Assembly: GCF_900187065.1 (NCBI RefSeq)
Contig: NZ_LT906483.1
Span: 62,001 to 126,000 of the forward strand
DNA: 64,000 nt
From: Mycolicibacterium thermoresistibile
Lineage (GTDB): Bacteria; Actinomycetota; Actinomycetes; Mycobacteriales; Mycobacteriaceae
Direction of reading: 5' to 3'
Both the position numbers and the translations under genes were made by a program. Under the pieces are notes generated by a model. It was not told the origin of the DNA. It saw nothing but the letters and a program-made list of their open reading frames with translations, and made no database searches. Within the stretch, counting starts at the first letter, position 1, and the number at the start of each line of letters is the position of its first letter. Shown one piece after another: positions 17,940-26,340 of this stretch.

Positions 17940-18650
17940 ATGTCTAACCTCCGGATCCATGATGAGGGAGCGCTGCGCTGGGACCCGGCGGAAGTGGACG
18001 TACCGGGAGTACCTGCCATTGCCCCGAGCGACGACCCGATGAGTGTCATGGTCGCAGCTGTGATGCCCGAAATCCCGACCGAAGTAGCCGAGAAGGTGGC
18101 GGCGACACGAGCACGGGAAGAGAAGTTTGCCGCAGACTTGGCGTCAGCCAGACGGGCTTATCGGACAACAGACGATGCCGGTCAGCAGGACATCGAAGCA
18201 GCCGGCGAATCGATAGCGCCCAACGGTGCCGGTGTAGGTGCGTCGAACGCACTACCGGCCAGCGCCACTGGCCAATTCGGACAACTCGGACAACTGCTCG
18301 GATTGCCGATGGAGATGGTTGGCGGGGCACTCGCCGCACCGCAAGCTGCGATTCAAGGGGTGCAGGGGGCGGCTGACCAGGTTTCACAGCTAGCAGCGTC
18401 GATGGCCGAAAGCCTCGGCGGTGCCGACATGAGTTCCAGTTCCACGCCTTCTGAGCTGGGCAATCCGCCTGAGTTAGAGGCCGAGCCTGCTGAGGAGGCA
18501 AGACCGGAACAGGCGACCGGGGTGGACCACGAGCGATATCCGGAAGCGACGGCCGAAGCAGGAAACGGAGACGGTAAGGAATCTCTTCAAAGCGCAGACT
18601 CAATGCCGCATGACCTGACCGTGGACTCCGCACCGAGGATTAACCTGTGA
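17940..18650 (+). CDS. espJ: EspJ-like protein 1, re-started from the IS110 right end
   Basis: 236 aa beginning MSNLRIHDEGALRWDPAEV; the ATG lies inside the last bases of IS110 and replaces the native MAVP start. The N-terminal ~95 residues are an EspC-like helical domain ending in YRTTD (YxxxD). The C-terminal part has a Gly/Gln-rich segment (GQLLGLPMEMVGGALAAPQ) and a charged tail, as in EspJ (Rv3878). There is no good ribosome site (CTGGG only), so expression depends on transcription from the element. First gene of module 1; the Cys-rich membrane gene follows 34 bp later. Confidence 0.75.
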   Translation: MSNLRIHDEGALRWDPAEVDVPGVPAIAPSDDPMSVMVAAVMPEIPTEVAEKVAATRAREEKFAADLASARRAYRTTDDAGQQDIEAAGESIAPNGAGVGASNALPASATGQFGQLGQLLGLPMEMVGGALAAPQAAIQGVQGAADQVSQLAASMAESLGGADMSSSSTPSELGNPPELEAEPAEEARPEQATGVDHERYPEATAEAGNGDGKESLQSADSMPHDLTVDSAPRINL

Positions 18651-18684
18651 CCGAATTTCGCACCGTGCGTACGGGAGTGTGCCA

Positions 18685-19779
18685 ATGACACAACCGCCGC
18701 CACCTGGGGGCCCGTATCAACCCCAGCCGCCGTGGACACCGCCGCCAGGTCAGCCATGGCCGCCGCCCGGCCCGCCGCCGAAGCGAGGAAATGGCTGGAA
18801 ATGGGCGCTGGGCGTCGTAGCGCTGCTAGCGGTAGTGGGTGTGACAGTCGCGGCGACTGTGTTCGTGGTCGGCAGGGACGGCGAGGTAGAGCCGACATCC
18901 CGTACACCGGATGATGGCAGCGCCGTGTCCGATGTCGCGAGCGCAAACGATACTGGCCCGGTAACTATCATTACCGATGAGCCCACTTGTGCGCCACTGC
19001 GCCCCATTCTGAATTCTTTATCCGACGCCCAGAAGAACGGTTGGGACAAGCGAGATTCCGCGATCCCATCCACGGCGTGGACTCCAGAGATGCGCGAGCA
19101 GTATGAAGCGGTTGGAGCGGTGATGCGCGAAGCTGCCGACCAATTCGTAGCTTTAGCTCGAATTACGCCACATCGGGTAGTGCGCGAACTGTACGAGCAA
19201 GTCATTGCTTACCTGCGAGCATATGCCGATGCAATTCCCGACTACACCGCGCCTGACGACAACCTCATTAGAGTGGCGACATCTGCAGCTGGTGCCGTAT
19301 CGAGCATCTGTTCATCGATCGATTATGGCGCTGCAGCTGCGCGTGCCCATTTCATAGAGCCTTTATCAGCGCCAAGTCGGCTCGCTCTTGTCGACGACTT
19401 GGAGAATCCGGAGCGGTTCCTCACCGAGCCGAATAGGGTATGCGGCGATTGGGCAGACGCGGTCTCTGGGTTTCAACGCGATGCCGCAGCGTGGGGCGCT
19501 ACCTCGCCCGATATACCGGTTGGAGAATGGTCGACGGAGCAGAAAGCTCTTAATGACGAGGTAATACCGGTAATGAAGAGGTTCGCTAATCAATTGTTGA
19601 CCCTAGGTGAGCGCAGCGGCAACCCAATTGTGCAAGATTTCGCGGATTTATCGGCGCAGTACCGGTTCGCTTATGTGGAGGCGATACCGACATATATGCC
19701 TGCCGATAAGTATCTCGCGAACACGTCCATGCTCTTGAGCGGCGTCGTTAACGCAGCTTGTAAGGCTTTCGGTAACTAA
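18685..19779 (+). CDS. Proline-rich single-pass membrane protein with four-Cys outer domain, copy 1
   Basis: 364 aa. A Pro-rich cytosolic tail (~35 residues, PPxxPPG repeats), a KRGNGWKW junction, one membrane helix (about residues 41-64) and a ~290-residue outer domain. Four cysteines recur in all copies: PTCAPL, SICSSI, RVCGDW and NAACKAF, likely forming disulfides outside the membrane. The highly conserved TPHRVVRELYEQ lies in the middle. I do not recognise a named family. A fixed place between espJ- and espK-like genes suggests a membrane receptor or adaptor for those products; this is inference. Confidence 0.82.
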   Translation: MTQPPPPGGPYQPQPPWTPPPGQPWPPPGPPPKRGNGWKWALGVVALLAVVGVTVAATVFVVGRDGEVEPTSRTPDDGSAVSDVASANDTGPVTIITDEPTCAPLRPILNSLSDAQKNGWDKRDSAIPSTAWTPEMREQYEAVGAVMREAADQFVALARITPHRVVRELYEQVIAYLRAYADAIPDYTAPDDNLIRVATSAAGAVSSICSSIDYGAAAARAHFIEPLSAPSRLALVDDLENPERFLTEPNRVCGDWADAVSGFQRDAAAWGATSPDIPVGEWSTEQKALNDEVIPVMKRFANQLLTLGERSGNPIVQDFADLSAQYRFAYVEAIPTYMPADKYLANTSMLLSGVVNAACKAFGN

Positions 19780-19828
19780 GCGATGGAATTCTCGGATCTG
19801 CCCATAAAGTCTTCGCAGGTGGTGCGCG

Positions 19829-22123
19829 ATGGCTATTGAGCGCGACGACAGCGAGTACGGTGGTCAGACGGTTGCCGGGCCGGCGTGGGTTAATGTAGAC
19901 GAAGACCTTTTAGCAGAGGCGAAGGATCAGTTCAGGGCTTTGGAGCGCGATCTGCGCAATAGTGTCGTGCCGTCTACCGGACGACAGATGATGAGACTTT
20001 CAGATTCCTGGGATGGTGCAGGTTCTGAGGCTGCAGTTGGTGAAGCAAGTGCAATAGGTGATGAGCATGAAGCAAATGTGGATGTGGCAAAGGAGACCGC
20101 GCGCAAGCTTGAACAGATGGAAGGTGCGGTCGCTCGAACTAAGAATCGAGTGAACTTCGTCGCCAAGTTTGTTCAGGTGTTGTGTGAAGAGATCAAAAAA
20201 GAGTCCGTCCCGGAGAATGCGGAAGACACACGTGAACGGCGCATCGCAGACCTCATAGAAAAAGGTTACAAAGAAAACCTCGATATTGTATCGAGTAATA
20301 CGCGGAAGTTAGCAGGAACTCTGGGCATACCTTCTGAGACTCCTGGAGCAAACGGGGAAATGCCAACCCTGCCGAGCGAAGACACCGGATCCGACAGCTC
20401 AGAACAGAGGCTGGGTGACACACTAAGCGGATTCGATGCCCTGATGAACCCGACCATAACACCTCCGACCGATAGCAATGGCCCCCGAGAATCGAAACAA
20501 AGCGTACGTGACACGCTGAGCGAATTCGGCGCGGTTGAGCCGTCTCCCGCGCTACCGCCGCAGGGGGACGCCGAGGTACCCGGGCTGGGGGGCCAGCCGC
20601 TGGCTGATACGACGGACCGTTTCCACGGATCGCCACCCGCGGTCACTCCCCCCAAACCGGGGCCGGCCGGTCACATCCCACCCGTCCGTGCACCTGCTCC
20701 ATCACCGACAGGGGTCGTCCCAGAGGTTCCGTCATCCGTAAGCGGTGGCGGCTCCGGTCCGGTCGGCTCTCCTGGGAGCTCGTTGACCGCCGCGTCGTCC
20801 AGCGCTGCTACGTCAGGCACGTCGATATCGCCCCGGACTAGCTCTTCCACGTTCGACCCGTCGACTGCGCAGGCCGCTGAGGCCGCGCAGGCCGGCGCAG
20901 GTAATCCTGCCGCCACTCCGCCGCCACCGACGCCGTTGGACGCAGCTGTTCGAGCGGCCAGTGCTGCGCAAGTGCCGATGGCCGCGCCGATTCAGCCGCT
21001 GGAGGCACCCGCGGCGGCTCAACCACCGCCGGCGAGTCCAGCCGCAGCGGCAGCACCCGCACCCCCGAACACACCGCCGACTGGCGGTGCGGCTGGACCG
21101 GTCGGCTCGGGTGGCGCTGCGCCCGCTGCACCGATGCCGGGCGCCGGCGGTGGAACCGGCGGCGGGCCAATGCCGTTGGGGCCGGCGCCAACTCCGCCGC
21201 CGGCCGCACCCGTCCCTCCCGCAGCACCCGCTCCAGGACCGGTGGCTCCGCCTGCGGCGGCCACCGGTGCGTCGGGTGTCGCGGCCGCCCCGGTGCCGGT
21301 GACCGCCACGCGGGCGCAGCGTGACGCGGTCGCCGGTGCGGCGACTGCGGGTGCGCTGCGGCGTCTGCAGGGTGGAAATGATCCGTTGCGGTTGGCCCGC
21401 CAGATCGCGGCAGCGTTGAACGCACCGCCGTCCATCCCGGAAGTGCAATGGGGCTTTTTGTGGGCCACCGGGGTGACTGTCGACGGCACGATCGTGGTGG
21501 CCAACAGCTACGGTCTGGCCTACATCCCCGACGGGGTCAACCTGCCCGAACAGGTGAAGATGGCGACCGCCGACGAGTCGATTCTCGCGGCAGAGCGCGC
21601 GAAGTGGGTGTCGTACCCATTCTTGGCCCTGCAGGGCTGGGCCCAACACAGCGGCACCCGGTTGCAGGCGGTCATCGGCACTGACGAGCAACTGCAGGGG
21701 CTCGACCCGGGTGCACGCAAGGTTGTTGTCGACGAGGCCGACATTCCGCAGAACGGCACCATGCAGGGTCGCAGCCGGCTGGAAGTCATTGCGCCCGAAC
21801 CGGCGGCGCGACTGGCGGCCATGAGTGAGGCCAATTTGCCCGATCTCCTGCCGCCGCCGGTAGACGCCACTGTGCCCGAAGACAGGTCGAGCACGTTGTG
21901 GTTCGACATGATCAAACCGCTCATGCGGTCTGGAAAGGGCCGAGAAGCCGACCACCTCACGGCATTGGTCGCCTACGCCGATCACCGCCAGGAGCTGGCT
22001 CTGCACCGCGCCCACACCGCCGCAGAACCACACATTCTCCGCGATGCGATCGCAGACTGGGTGTACTGGCAACACCTGAGCGTGCTCACCACCGATGCTT
22101 TAACGGAATTCGCCACCACCTGA
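19829..22123 (+). CDS. espK: EspK-like protein 1
   Basis: 764 aa. N-terminal ~165 residues: ESX-type helical domain (SEYGGQTVAGPAWVNVDED, turn SWDGAG at about residue 60). Middle: Pro/Ala/Ser-rich linker to about residue 490. C-terminal ~270 residues: the EspK domain (DPLRLARQIAAALNAPPSIP, IVVANSYGLAYIPDGVNLPE, READHLTALVAYADHRQE), closely matching Rv3879c by recall. EspK is reported to bind the C-terminus of EspB and aid its export. Base composition changes along the gene: AT-richer N-terminus, GC-rich C-terminus. Module 1, 49 bp after the membrane-protein gene. Confidence 0.9.
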   Translation: MAIERDDSEYGGQTVAGPAWVNVDEDLLAEAKDQFRALERDLRNSVVPSTGRQMMRLSDSWDGAGSEAAVGEASAIGDEHEANVDVAKETARKLEQMEGAVARTKNRVNFVAKFVQVLCEEIKKESVPENAEDTRERRIADLIEKGYKENLDIVSSNTRKLAGTLGIPSETPGANGEMPTLPSEDTGSDSSEQRLGDTLSGFDALMNPTITPPTDSNGPRESKQSVRDTLSEFGAVEPSPALPPQGDAEVPGLGGQPLADTTDRFHGSPPAVTPPKPGPAGHIPPVRAPAPSPTGVVPEVPSSVSGGGSGPVGSPGSSLTAASSSAATSGTSISPRTSSSTFDPSTAQAAEAAQAGAGNPAATPPPPTPLDAAVRAASAAQVPMAAPIQPLEAPAAAQPPPASPAAAAAPAPPNTPPTGGAAGPVGSGGAAPAAPMPGAGGGTGGGPMPLGPAPTPPPAAPVPPAAPAPGPVAPPAAATGASGVAAAPVPVTATRAQRDAVAGAATAGALRRLQGGNDPLRLARQIAAALNAPPSIPEVQWGFLWATGVTVDGTIVVANSYGLAYIPDGVNLPEQVKMATADESILAAERAKWVSYPFLALQGWAQHSGTRLQAVIGTDEQLQGLDPGARKVVVDEADIPQNGTMQGRSRLEVIAPEPAARLAAMSEANLPDLLPPPVDATVPEDRSSTLWFDMIKPLMRSGKGREADHLTALVAYADHRQELALHRAHTAAEPHILRDAIADWVYWQHLSVLTTDALTEFATT

Positions 22124-22200
22124 CGATGGGGCGATGTGCCGGCGTGGGGCGGCGGAGGGGTTTTGCGACCACGACGGCCGCTACCACATGGGGAATTTGA

Positions 22201-23340
22201 ATGGCACGACATGTTGAATCGGGAGGCAGCAGCCCGACGATCGAACATCTGCCGGGCGACATCGTCCGGATGCACACGGTGGCAGATCGCCAGCTGGTTC
22301 ACCGGATGGCCTTCGCCGCGTTCGCGAGCACACGCTGGCTGTGGTGGAGCCTGGGCATCGTATTGATTGCTGGCCCAGCGGTTATCGCCTGGATCGGCGG
22401 CGCAGATGCAGAACAGCTGTCTGTCGGCGACCTGCTTTTCTACCTGATCTTCGGTGTCGTGTTCTTCATCGTGTTCGCTGCCGGGGTGTTGTATCGGAGC
22501 GGTCCCGACTACTGGCGGCTCTATAAATTGCCCATCGGCAACACGATCTACGTCGACGTCGCGCCGGAATGGATCGGCGTGGGCTGGAGTGACAGGTACA
22601 CCGCGCTGGCTCGGCGGCACATTGAGCGAGTCAGTGTGCACAAATCGGTCTTGGTCATCGTCGGATGTGGATACAAAATCTTGGCTCCATGCGAATTGAT
22701 ACCGATCGACACTGCGAACTTGCTGCAATCAGAAACCAAGAGACGAGATTCAACCGATAGCACTGCGCCCCCACGCGCCGCACCGCCACAGAGACCACCG
22801 TTTTCCACCGACCCGCCGGAAGCGACAGAGAACCAGGCGATTCGAACGCATGCGACCGCCGACCATACTTTGGCGAATCGGCTAGCAGTATCGGTGCGGC
22901 AGTCATCGGCAATACGAAAAGTTGCCCTTCTCCTGTTGATTCTGGGAGTAGTCGGAGGGATTGGGTTATTCCTTGATGATGAGCGGCCTTTGGACTCGAT
23001 GTTCCTGGCGTTGCTCGCCACCTGCGCTGCCGGCTACGGCATCATCGGTTACCACATGCTTCTTGGCGCGGCAGCGCATCTGCGCAGGGTGGTTCCGGAG
23101 GGCACGGCGCTCACCGCGGAGTTTGGACCGGACTGGATCGGCATACGCTTGGGCGGATACTACGAGGCGTTCGGTGCCGCTCGAATCATCAAGATGGAGC
23201 GGGTCGACTCAGCGCTTATCGCGACAATCCAAGGTCCGGCCGACGGGGTCGCCCCGCGAAGGTCAGCAGAAGGCCTGGTGATACCGACCGAACTGACCCC
23301 GACAGATGTCGTCGAGGGTTTGTTGCAGCGGTACGGCTGA
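22201..23340 (+). CDS. Polytopic membrane protein, module 1
   Basis: 379 aa. Two hydrophobic hairpins (about residues 45-65 and 78-100; then about 240-260 and 262-285) separate two soluble segments with similar layout (YWRLYKLPIGNTIYVDVAPEWIGVGW and GTALTAEFGPDWIGIRLGGY), suggesting an internal duplication of a PH/YcxB-like fold. A close paralogue lies at 49284. Always immediately downstream of an espK-like gene. Function unknown; probably an inner-membrane accessory of the EspK-like partner. Confidence 0.72.
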   Translation: MARHVESGGSSPTIEHLPGDIVRMHTVADRQLVHRMAFAAFASTRWLWWSLGIVLIAGPAVIAWIGGADAEQLSVGDLLFYLIFGVVFFIVFAAGVLYRSGPDYWRLYKLPIGNTIYVDVAPEWIGVGWSDRYTALARRHIERVSVHKSVLVIVGCGYKILAPCELIPIDTANLLQSETKRRDSTDSTAPPRAAPPQRPPFSTDPPEATENQAIRTHATADHTLANRLAVSVRQSSAIRKVALLLLILGVVGGIGLFLDDERPLDSMFLALLATCAAGYGIIGYHMLLGAAAHLRRVVPEGTALTAEFGPDWIGIRLGGYYEAFGAARIIKMERVDSALIATIQGPADGVAPRRSAEGLVIPTELTPTDVVEGLLQRYG

Positions 23341-23403
23341 CCGAGCATCGCCGGTGAGGGACACAAAAGGCGCGGGGACTACCACATGACGGTCGAAACT
23401 CGT

Positions 23404-23640
23404 GCAGATCGAGGCCCACCTGACGATCGTCTTCGCGGCCATGGCGGTCTCGCACTGGATCGAGCACCGAACAGGTTGGAGCATCAAGAAGTTCGTGCGC
23501 ACCGCACGCCGCTACCGCACCGTGCAGATCCGCGCCGGCCAACAAATCCTGACCGCCGCCGACCCATTACCCGACGACCTCAGCGACGCGCTCACCAACA
23601 TCCACAGCCGCGATGCGCACTAAATTGGCCCAACTCGGGT
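23404..23640 (+). pseudogene. 3' remnant of an IS1634-type transposase
   Basis: IEAHLTIVFAAMAVSHWIEHRTGWSIKK and the following residues match the C-terminus of the complete transposase at 41896 (IEAHLTIVFAALAVSHAIQSRTGLSIAK). The stop is followed by a 21-bp end sequence starting CTAAATTGGCCC (23620-23640), similar to the right end of the intact element. The 5' part is missing; the remnant starts just after the module 1 membrane-protein gene. Confidence 0.75.
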
Positions 23641-23665
23641 CATAGGGCGTGTCGTTGCATGGGGA

Positions 23666-23730
23666 GGCCCTCGGTCTTCCGAAGTCTGAAAGTTGCGAAG
23701 CATTCAGGCTGAGGAAGGGGACCGAGGGCC
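23666..23730 (+). repeat. Inverted repeat just before the ISL3 transposase
   Basis: Perfect 10-bp arms GGCCCTCGGT and ACCGAGGGCC are separated by 45 bp, ending directly before the GTG start at 23731. It may be a transposase binding site or a translational hairpin that limits expression. Confidence 0.55.
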
Positions 23731-25040
23731 GTGTTTGACGGTACGACATTGTTGTTTGGGCTGTCAGGAGTACGGGTGAAGCGTGTCGAGCGACTCCCCG
23801 ATGGGGCGCGAGTGGTGCACGTGGTCACCGTCGACGAAGCCGCCGCGGCATGCCCGCAATGCGGGGTGGTGTCGCGCTCGGTCAAGGAGTTTGTGACGAC
23901 CTCACCGAAGGACATTCCCTATGGTGATGGCGACATCGTGGTGCGCTGGCACAAGACCCGCTGGCGTTGCCGCGAGGACTACTGCCCCAGATCCTCATTC
24001 ACTGAGGCCATCGCCCAGATCCCGTCACGGGCACGCACTACCGCGCGGCTGCGCACTGCGATCGGGCAGGCAATCGGCGATGCCGGCCGGGCGGTGTCCG
24101 AGGTCGCCGACGCCCATGATGTGTCGTGGCCGACCGCGCACCGCGCGTTCGTCGCCCACGCCGAGACACTGCTGCGCGAGCCCGAACCGGTCAAGGTGCT
24201 CGGCATCGACAAACCCGCCGCGGCAAGCCGTCGTGGGTCCAAGGCGTCGATGGCCGATGGGTGCGTATCGACCCGTGGGACACCGGATTCGTCGACTTGT
24301 CCGGGAATCAAGGCCTATTGGGACAACGCGAGGGCCGCACCAGCGCCGCGGTCATCGACTGGCTCAACGAACGCACCCCGCAATTCCGGGAGGCGGTGCA
24401 GTTCGTGGCGATCGACCCGGCCGCGGTGTACGCCGCGGCGATCCGCACACCCGGGTTGTTGCCCAACGCCACGATCGTGGTCGACCACTTTCATCTGGTC
24501 AAGCTTGGCAACGAGGCGCTGACCAAGGTGCGCCGCCGGGTGACCTGGGACCTGCGTGATCGCCGCGGCCGCAAAGCCGACCCGGAATGGGCCAACCGCC
24601 GCCGGCTACTACGAGGACGAGAACGACTGTCAGACAAAGCTTTCGCGAAGATGTGGAACGCCATCGTCGACGCCGACGACAGCGGCCAGATCTTGTCAGC
24701 GTGGATCGCCAAGGAAGAACTGCGCACCTTGCTGTCCACTGTGCGCCTCGGCGGTGACCCGCATCTGACGCGGCATCGGCTGCACCGCTTCCTGTCTTGG
24801 TGTATCGACTCGAAAATCCCCGAGTTACTGGCTCTGGCCAGCACCGTCGACACCTGGTGGCCCGAAATCAACGCCTTCCTCGTCACCGGCATCACCAACG
24901 CCCGCACCGAGGGCTACAACCGGCTCGTCAAGCAGGTCAAACGCGCCGCCTGCGGCTTCCGCAACCCCACCAACTCCGCCCGCCGGATACGATTCCACTG
25001 CACCCGCAAACAGCGGGCCGCAACCCGGACTTGCAGCTGA
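23731..25040 (+). pseudogene. ISL3-family transposase, frameshifted
   Basis: The first part (GTG 23731) has the zinc-finger (CPQCGVV, CREDYCP) and helix-turn-helix of ISL3 transposases. The frame breaks at about 24210, where GACAAACCC replaces the expected GACGAAACCC (GIDETRRGKP); one base is missing. The rest continues in another frame to 25040 with VVDHFHLVKLGN, TNARTEGYNR and other DDE-region motifs. As sequenced it cannot make a full transposase. Confidence 0.85.
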
Positions 25041-25064
25041 TTGCCCGCTCAAAGTCGAAGAGCC

Positions 25065-25140
25065 AGATAAATACCTCGCGAGCGTCTCAAGCGCAATTGC
25101 CGGTGTCGTTCACGCGGCCTGCCGCGTGGTGCGGAGTTAA
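25065..25140 (+). pseudogene. C-terminal remnant of a Cys-rich membrane-protein gene
   Basis: Immediately after the ISL3 right end, one frame reads DKYLASVSSAIAGVVHAACR and then VVRS and a stop. This matches the C-terminus of the four-Cys membrane proteins (DKYLANTSMLLSGVVNAACK at 19700-19779), including the last cysteine. It is the tail of an otherwise lost copy. Confidence 0.8.
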
Positions 25141-25439
25141 ACAACATGACAGATCCGCTGCGCTAACAACGCCGACTGCGAGTTGGTCGGACTTAGCGGG
25201 CTCTTCCCGAATGAGGGTCTGCGACCGGTTGGCTGCAGGCCGGGGAAGGTGTCATGCCGGCGAGCTGAGGTCGGGAGTTAATGGGAGACGGTGCGGGTTT
25301 CTGGCGAGCTTTATCGGCACTACCGAGTGCCCGGTGAAGGAGGTCCCTTTGGCAGCGCGTGGCGGGCGTGAATGAACATGAAACTGGCGGAGGACGACCC
25401 TATGATCTGCCCTTTGAAGGGGTAGACAGGAGCAGGCAG
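25141..25439. other. Gene-free stretch before truncated membrane-protein copy 2
   Basis: No coding frame with paralogue support and no shared GGTARCATT motif is visible. GAAGGAGG at 25335-25342 looks like a ribosome site without a convincing gene. This may be leftover 5' flanking DNA of a lost module. Confidence 0.5.
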
Positions 25440-26340
25440 ATGAGCGGTCCGACACCACCTCCGCCCAATGGACCCTTCTCTCCGATTCCGCCAGGAGGCT
25501 ATCCGGTCCAAGGACAACCGTGGCCGCAACATCCAGTACCCCAGCAATATGGCGAACCATGGCAAACGGGTCCGCCGCCGAAGCGGAGTAACGGTTGGAA
25601 ATGGGGACTTGGCGCCGTCGCGCTGTTGGCCGTCGTCGGAATTACAGCTGCGGTGACGTTGTCGGTGGCCGGAAGCGGATCGGATGGCAATGCGCTTACC
25701 TCTGAATCAACGTCGCCCGACCCCGCGACGGCTGACATCGCCAGCGCTGACGACGACGGACCAGTCACGGTGATTACTGAAGACCCCACGTGTGCGGCTC
25801 AAGGGCCTATTCATCAGACGCTTGCTGGGCATGAGGGGAAGGGGTGGGCCGACAGAGACCCTGCTGTTCCGGCGACAGAGTGGACACCTGATATTCGCGC
25901 CCAGCACGAATCCGTTGCGCAAGCGATGCGAGATGCGGCCGATCAGATGGTGCCGCTGGCGAAACTCACGCCGCACAGGGTCATGCGTGAACTCTATGAA
26001 CAGTTCATCGCGTATTCGCGCGCCTACGCGGATAGTGTCCCCACCTATACGCCGAAAGACAATAATCTTGCAAGGGTTTCCGTGGCTGCGGGGGACGCGA
26101 TTACGAATATCTGTGGCGCTGTAACTGCCGGTTCGGCATCGGCGCGGGCTCCGCTGGTCTCGCCACTTCCTGCTCCGACGAGCTTGGACAGCGGACCTGC
26201 TCAAGAGAATCCGAAGCGGTTCTTACCGGAAGTGAACGCAGTATGCGATGAGTGGGTCACCGTCCTCGATCGGTTTCGGCGTGACACGAGGGCATGGGCT
26301 GAAATACCTGCAAACATCCCGGCAAGCGAATGGACGCTAG
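25440..26340 (+). pseudogene. Proline-rich four-Cys membrane protein, copy 2, truncated by IS1380
   Basis: Starts MSGPTPPPPNGPF (as in copies 5 and 6) and is normal through the membrane helix and three of the four cysteines (PTCAAQ, NICGAV, AVCDEW). It breaks after ASEWT where the IS1380 element begins at 26341. About 75 residues are missing. DNA beyond the element (28040 onward) does not continue the gene, so the 3' end had been lost or recombined as well. Confidence 0.85.

Larger units (their letters stand above)
16441..17947 (+). mobile_element. IS110-family insertion sequence in espJ-like gene 1
   Basis: About 1507 bp. The tetranucleotide CTAA occurs at both junctions (16437-16440 and 17944-17947), and removing one copy restores the espJ-like reading frame. 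There are no terminal inverted repeats, as usual for this family. About 255 bp of non-coding DNA lie between the left end and the transposase, the place where IS110-group elements encode the bridge RNA. The right end supplies an in-frame ATG to the interrupted gene. Confidence 0.88.
23666..25064 (+). mobile_element. ISL3-family insertion sequence (left end uncertain)
   Basis: Encodes an ISL3-type transposase. The right end GTCGAAGAGCC (25054-25064) reads GGCTCTTCGAC in reverse, the usual ISL3 terminal form. No matching left terminal repeat is clear; instead a 10-bp inverted repeat (23666-23675 GGCCCTCGGT and 23721-23730 ACCGAGGGCC) abuts the transposase start. The right end joins the C-terminal remnant of a Cys-rich membrane-protein gene, so the element entered or deleted into such a gene. 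Confidence 0.65.

Noticed and set aside
20813..22075. Minus-strand 420-codon frame opposite espK-like gene 1
   Set aside because: A shadow of the GC-rich coding strand, with no recognisable motifs.
23666..25140. Programmed frameshift in the ISL3 transposase
   Set aside because: The break removes one base from the conserved GIDET codons with no slippery run or structure; simple decay or a sequencing error fits better.
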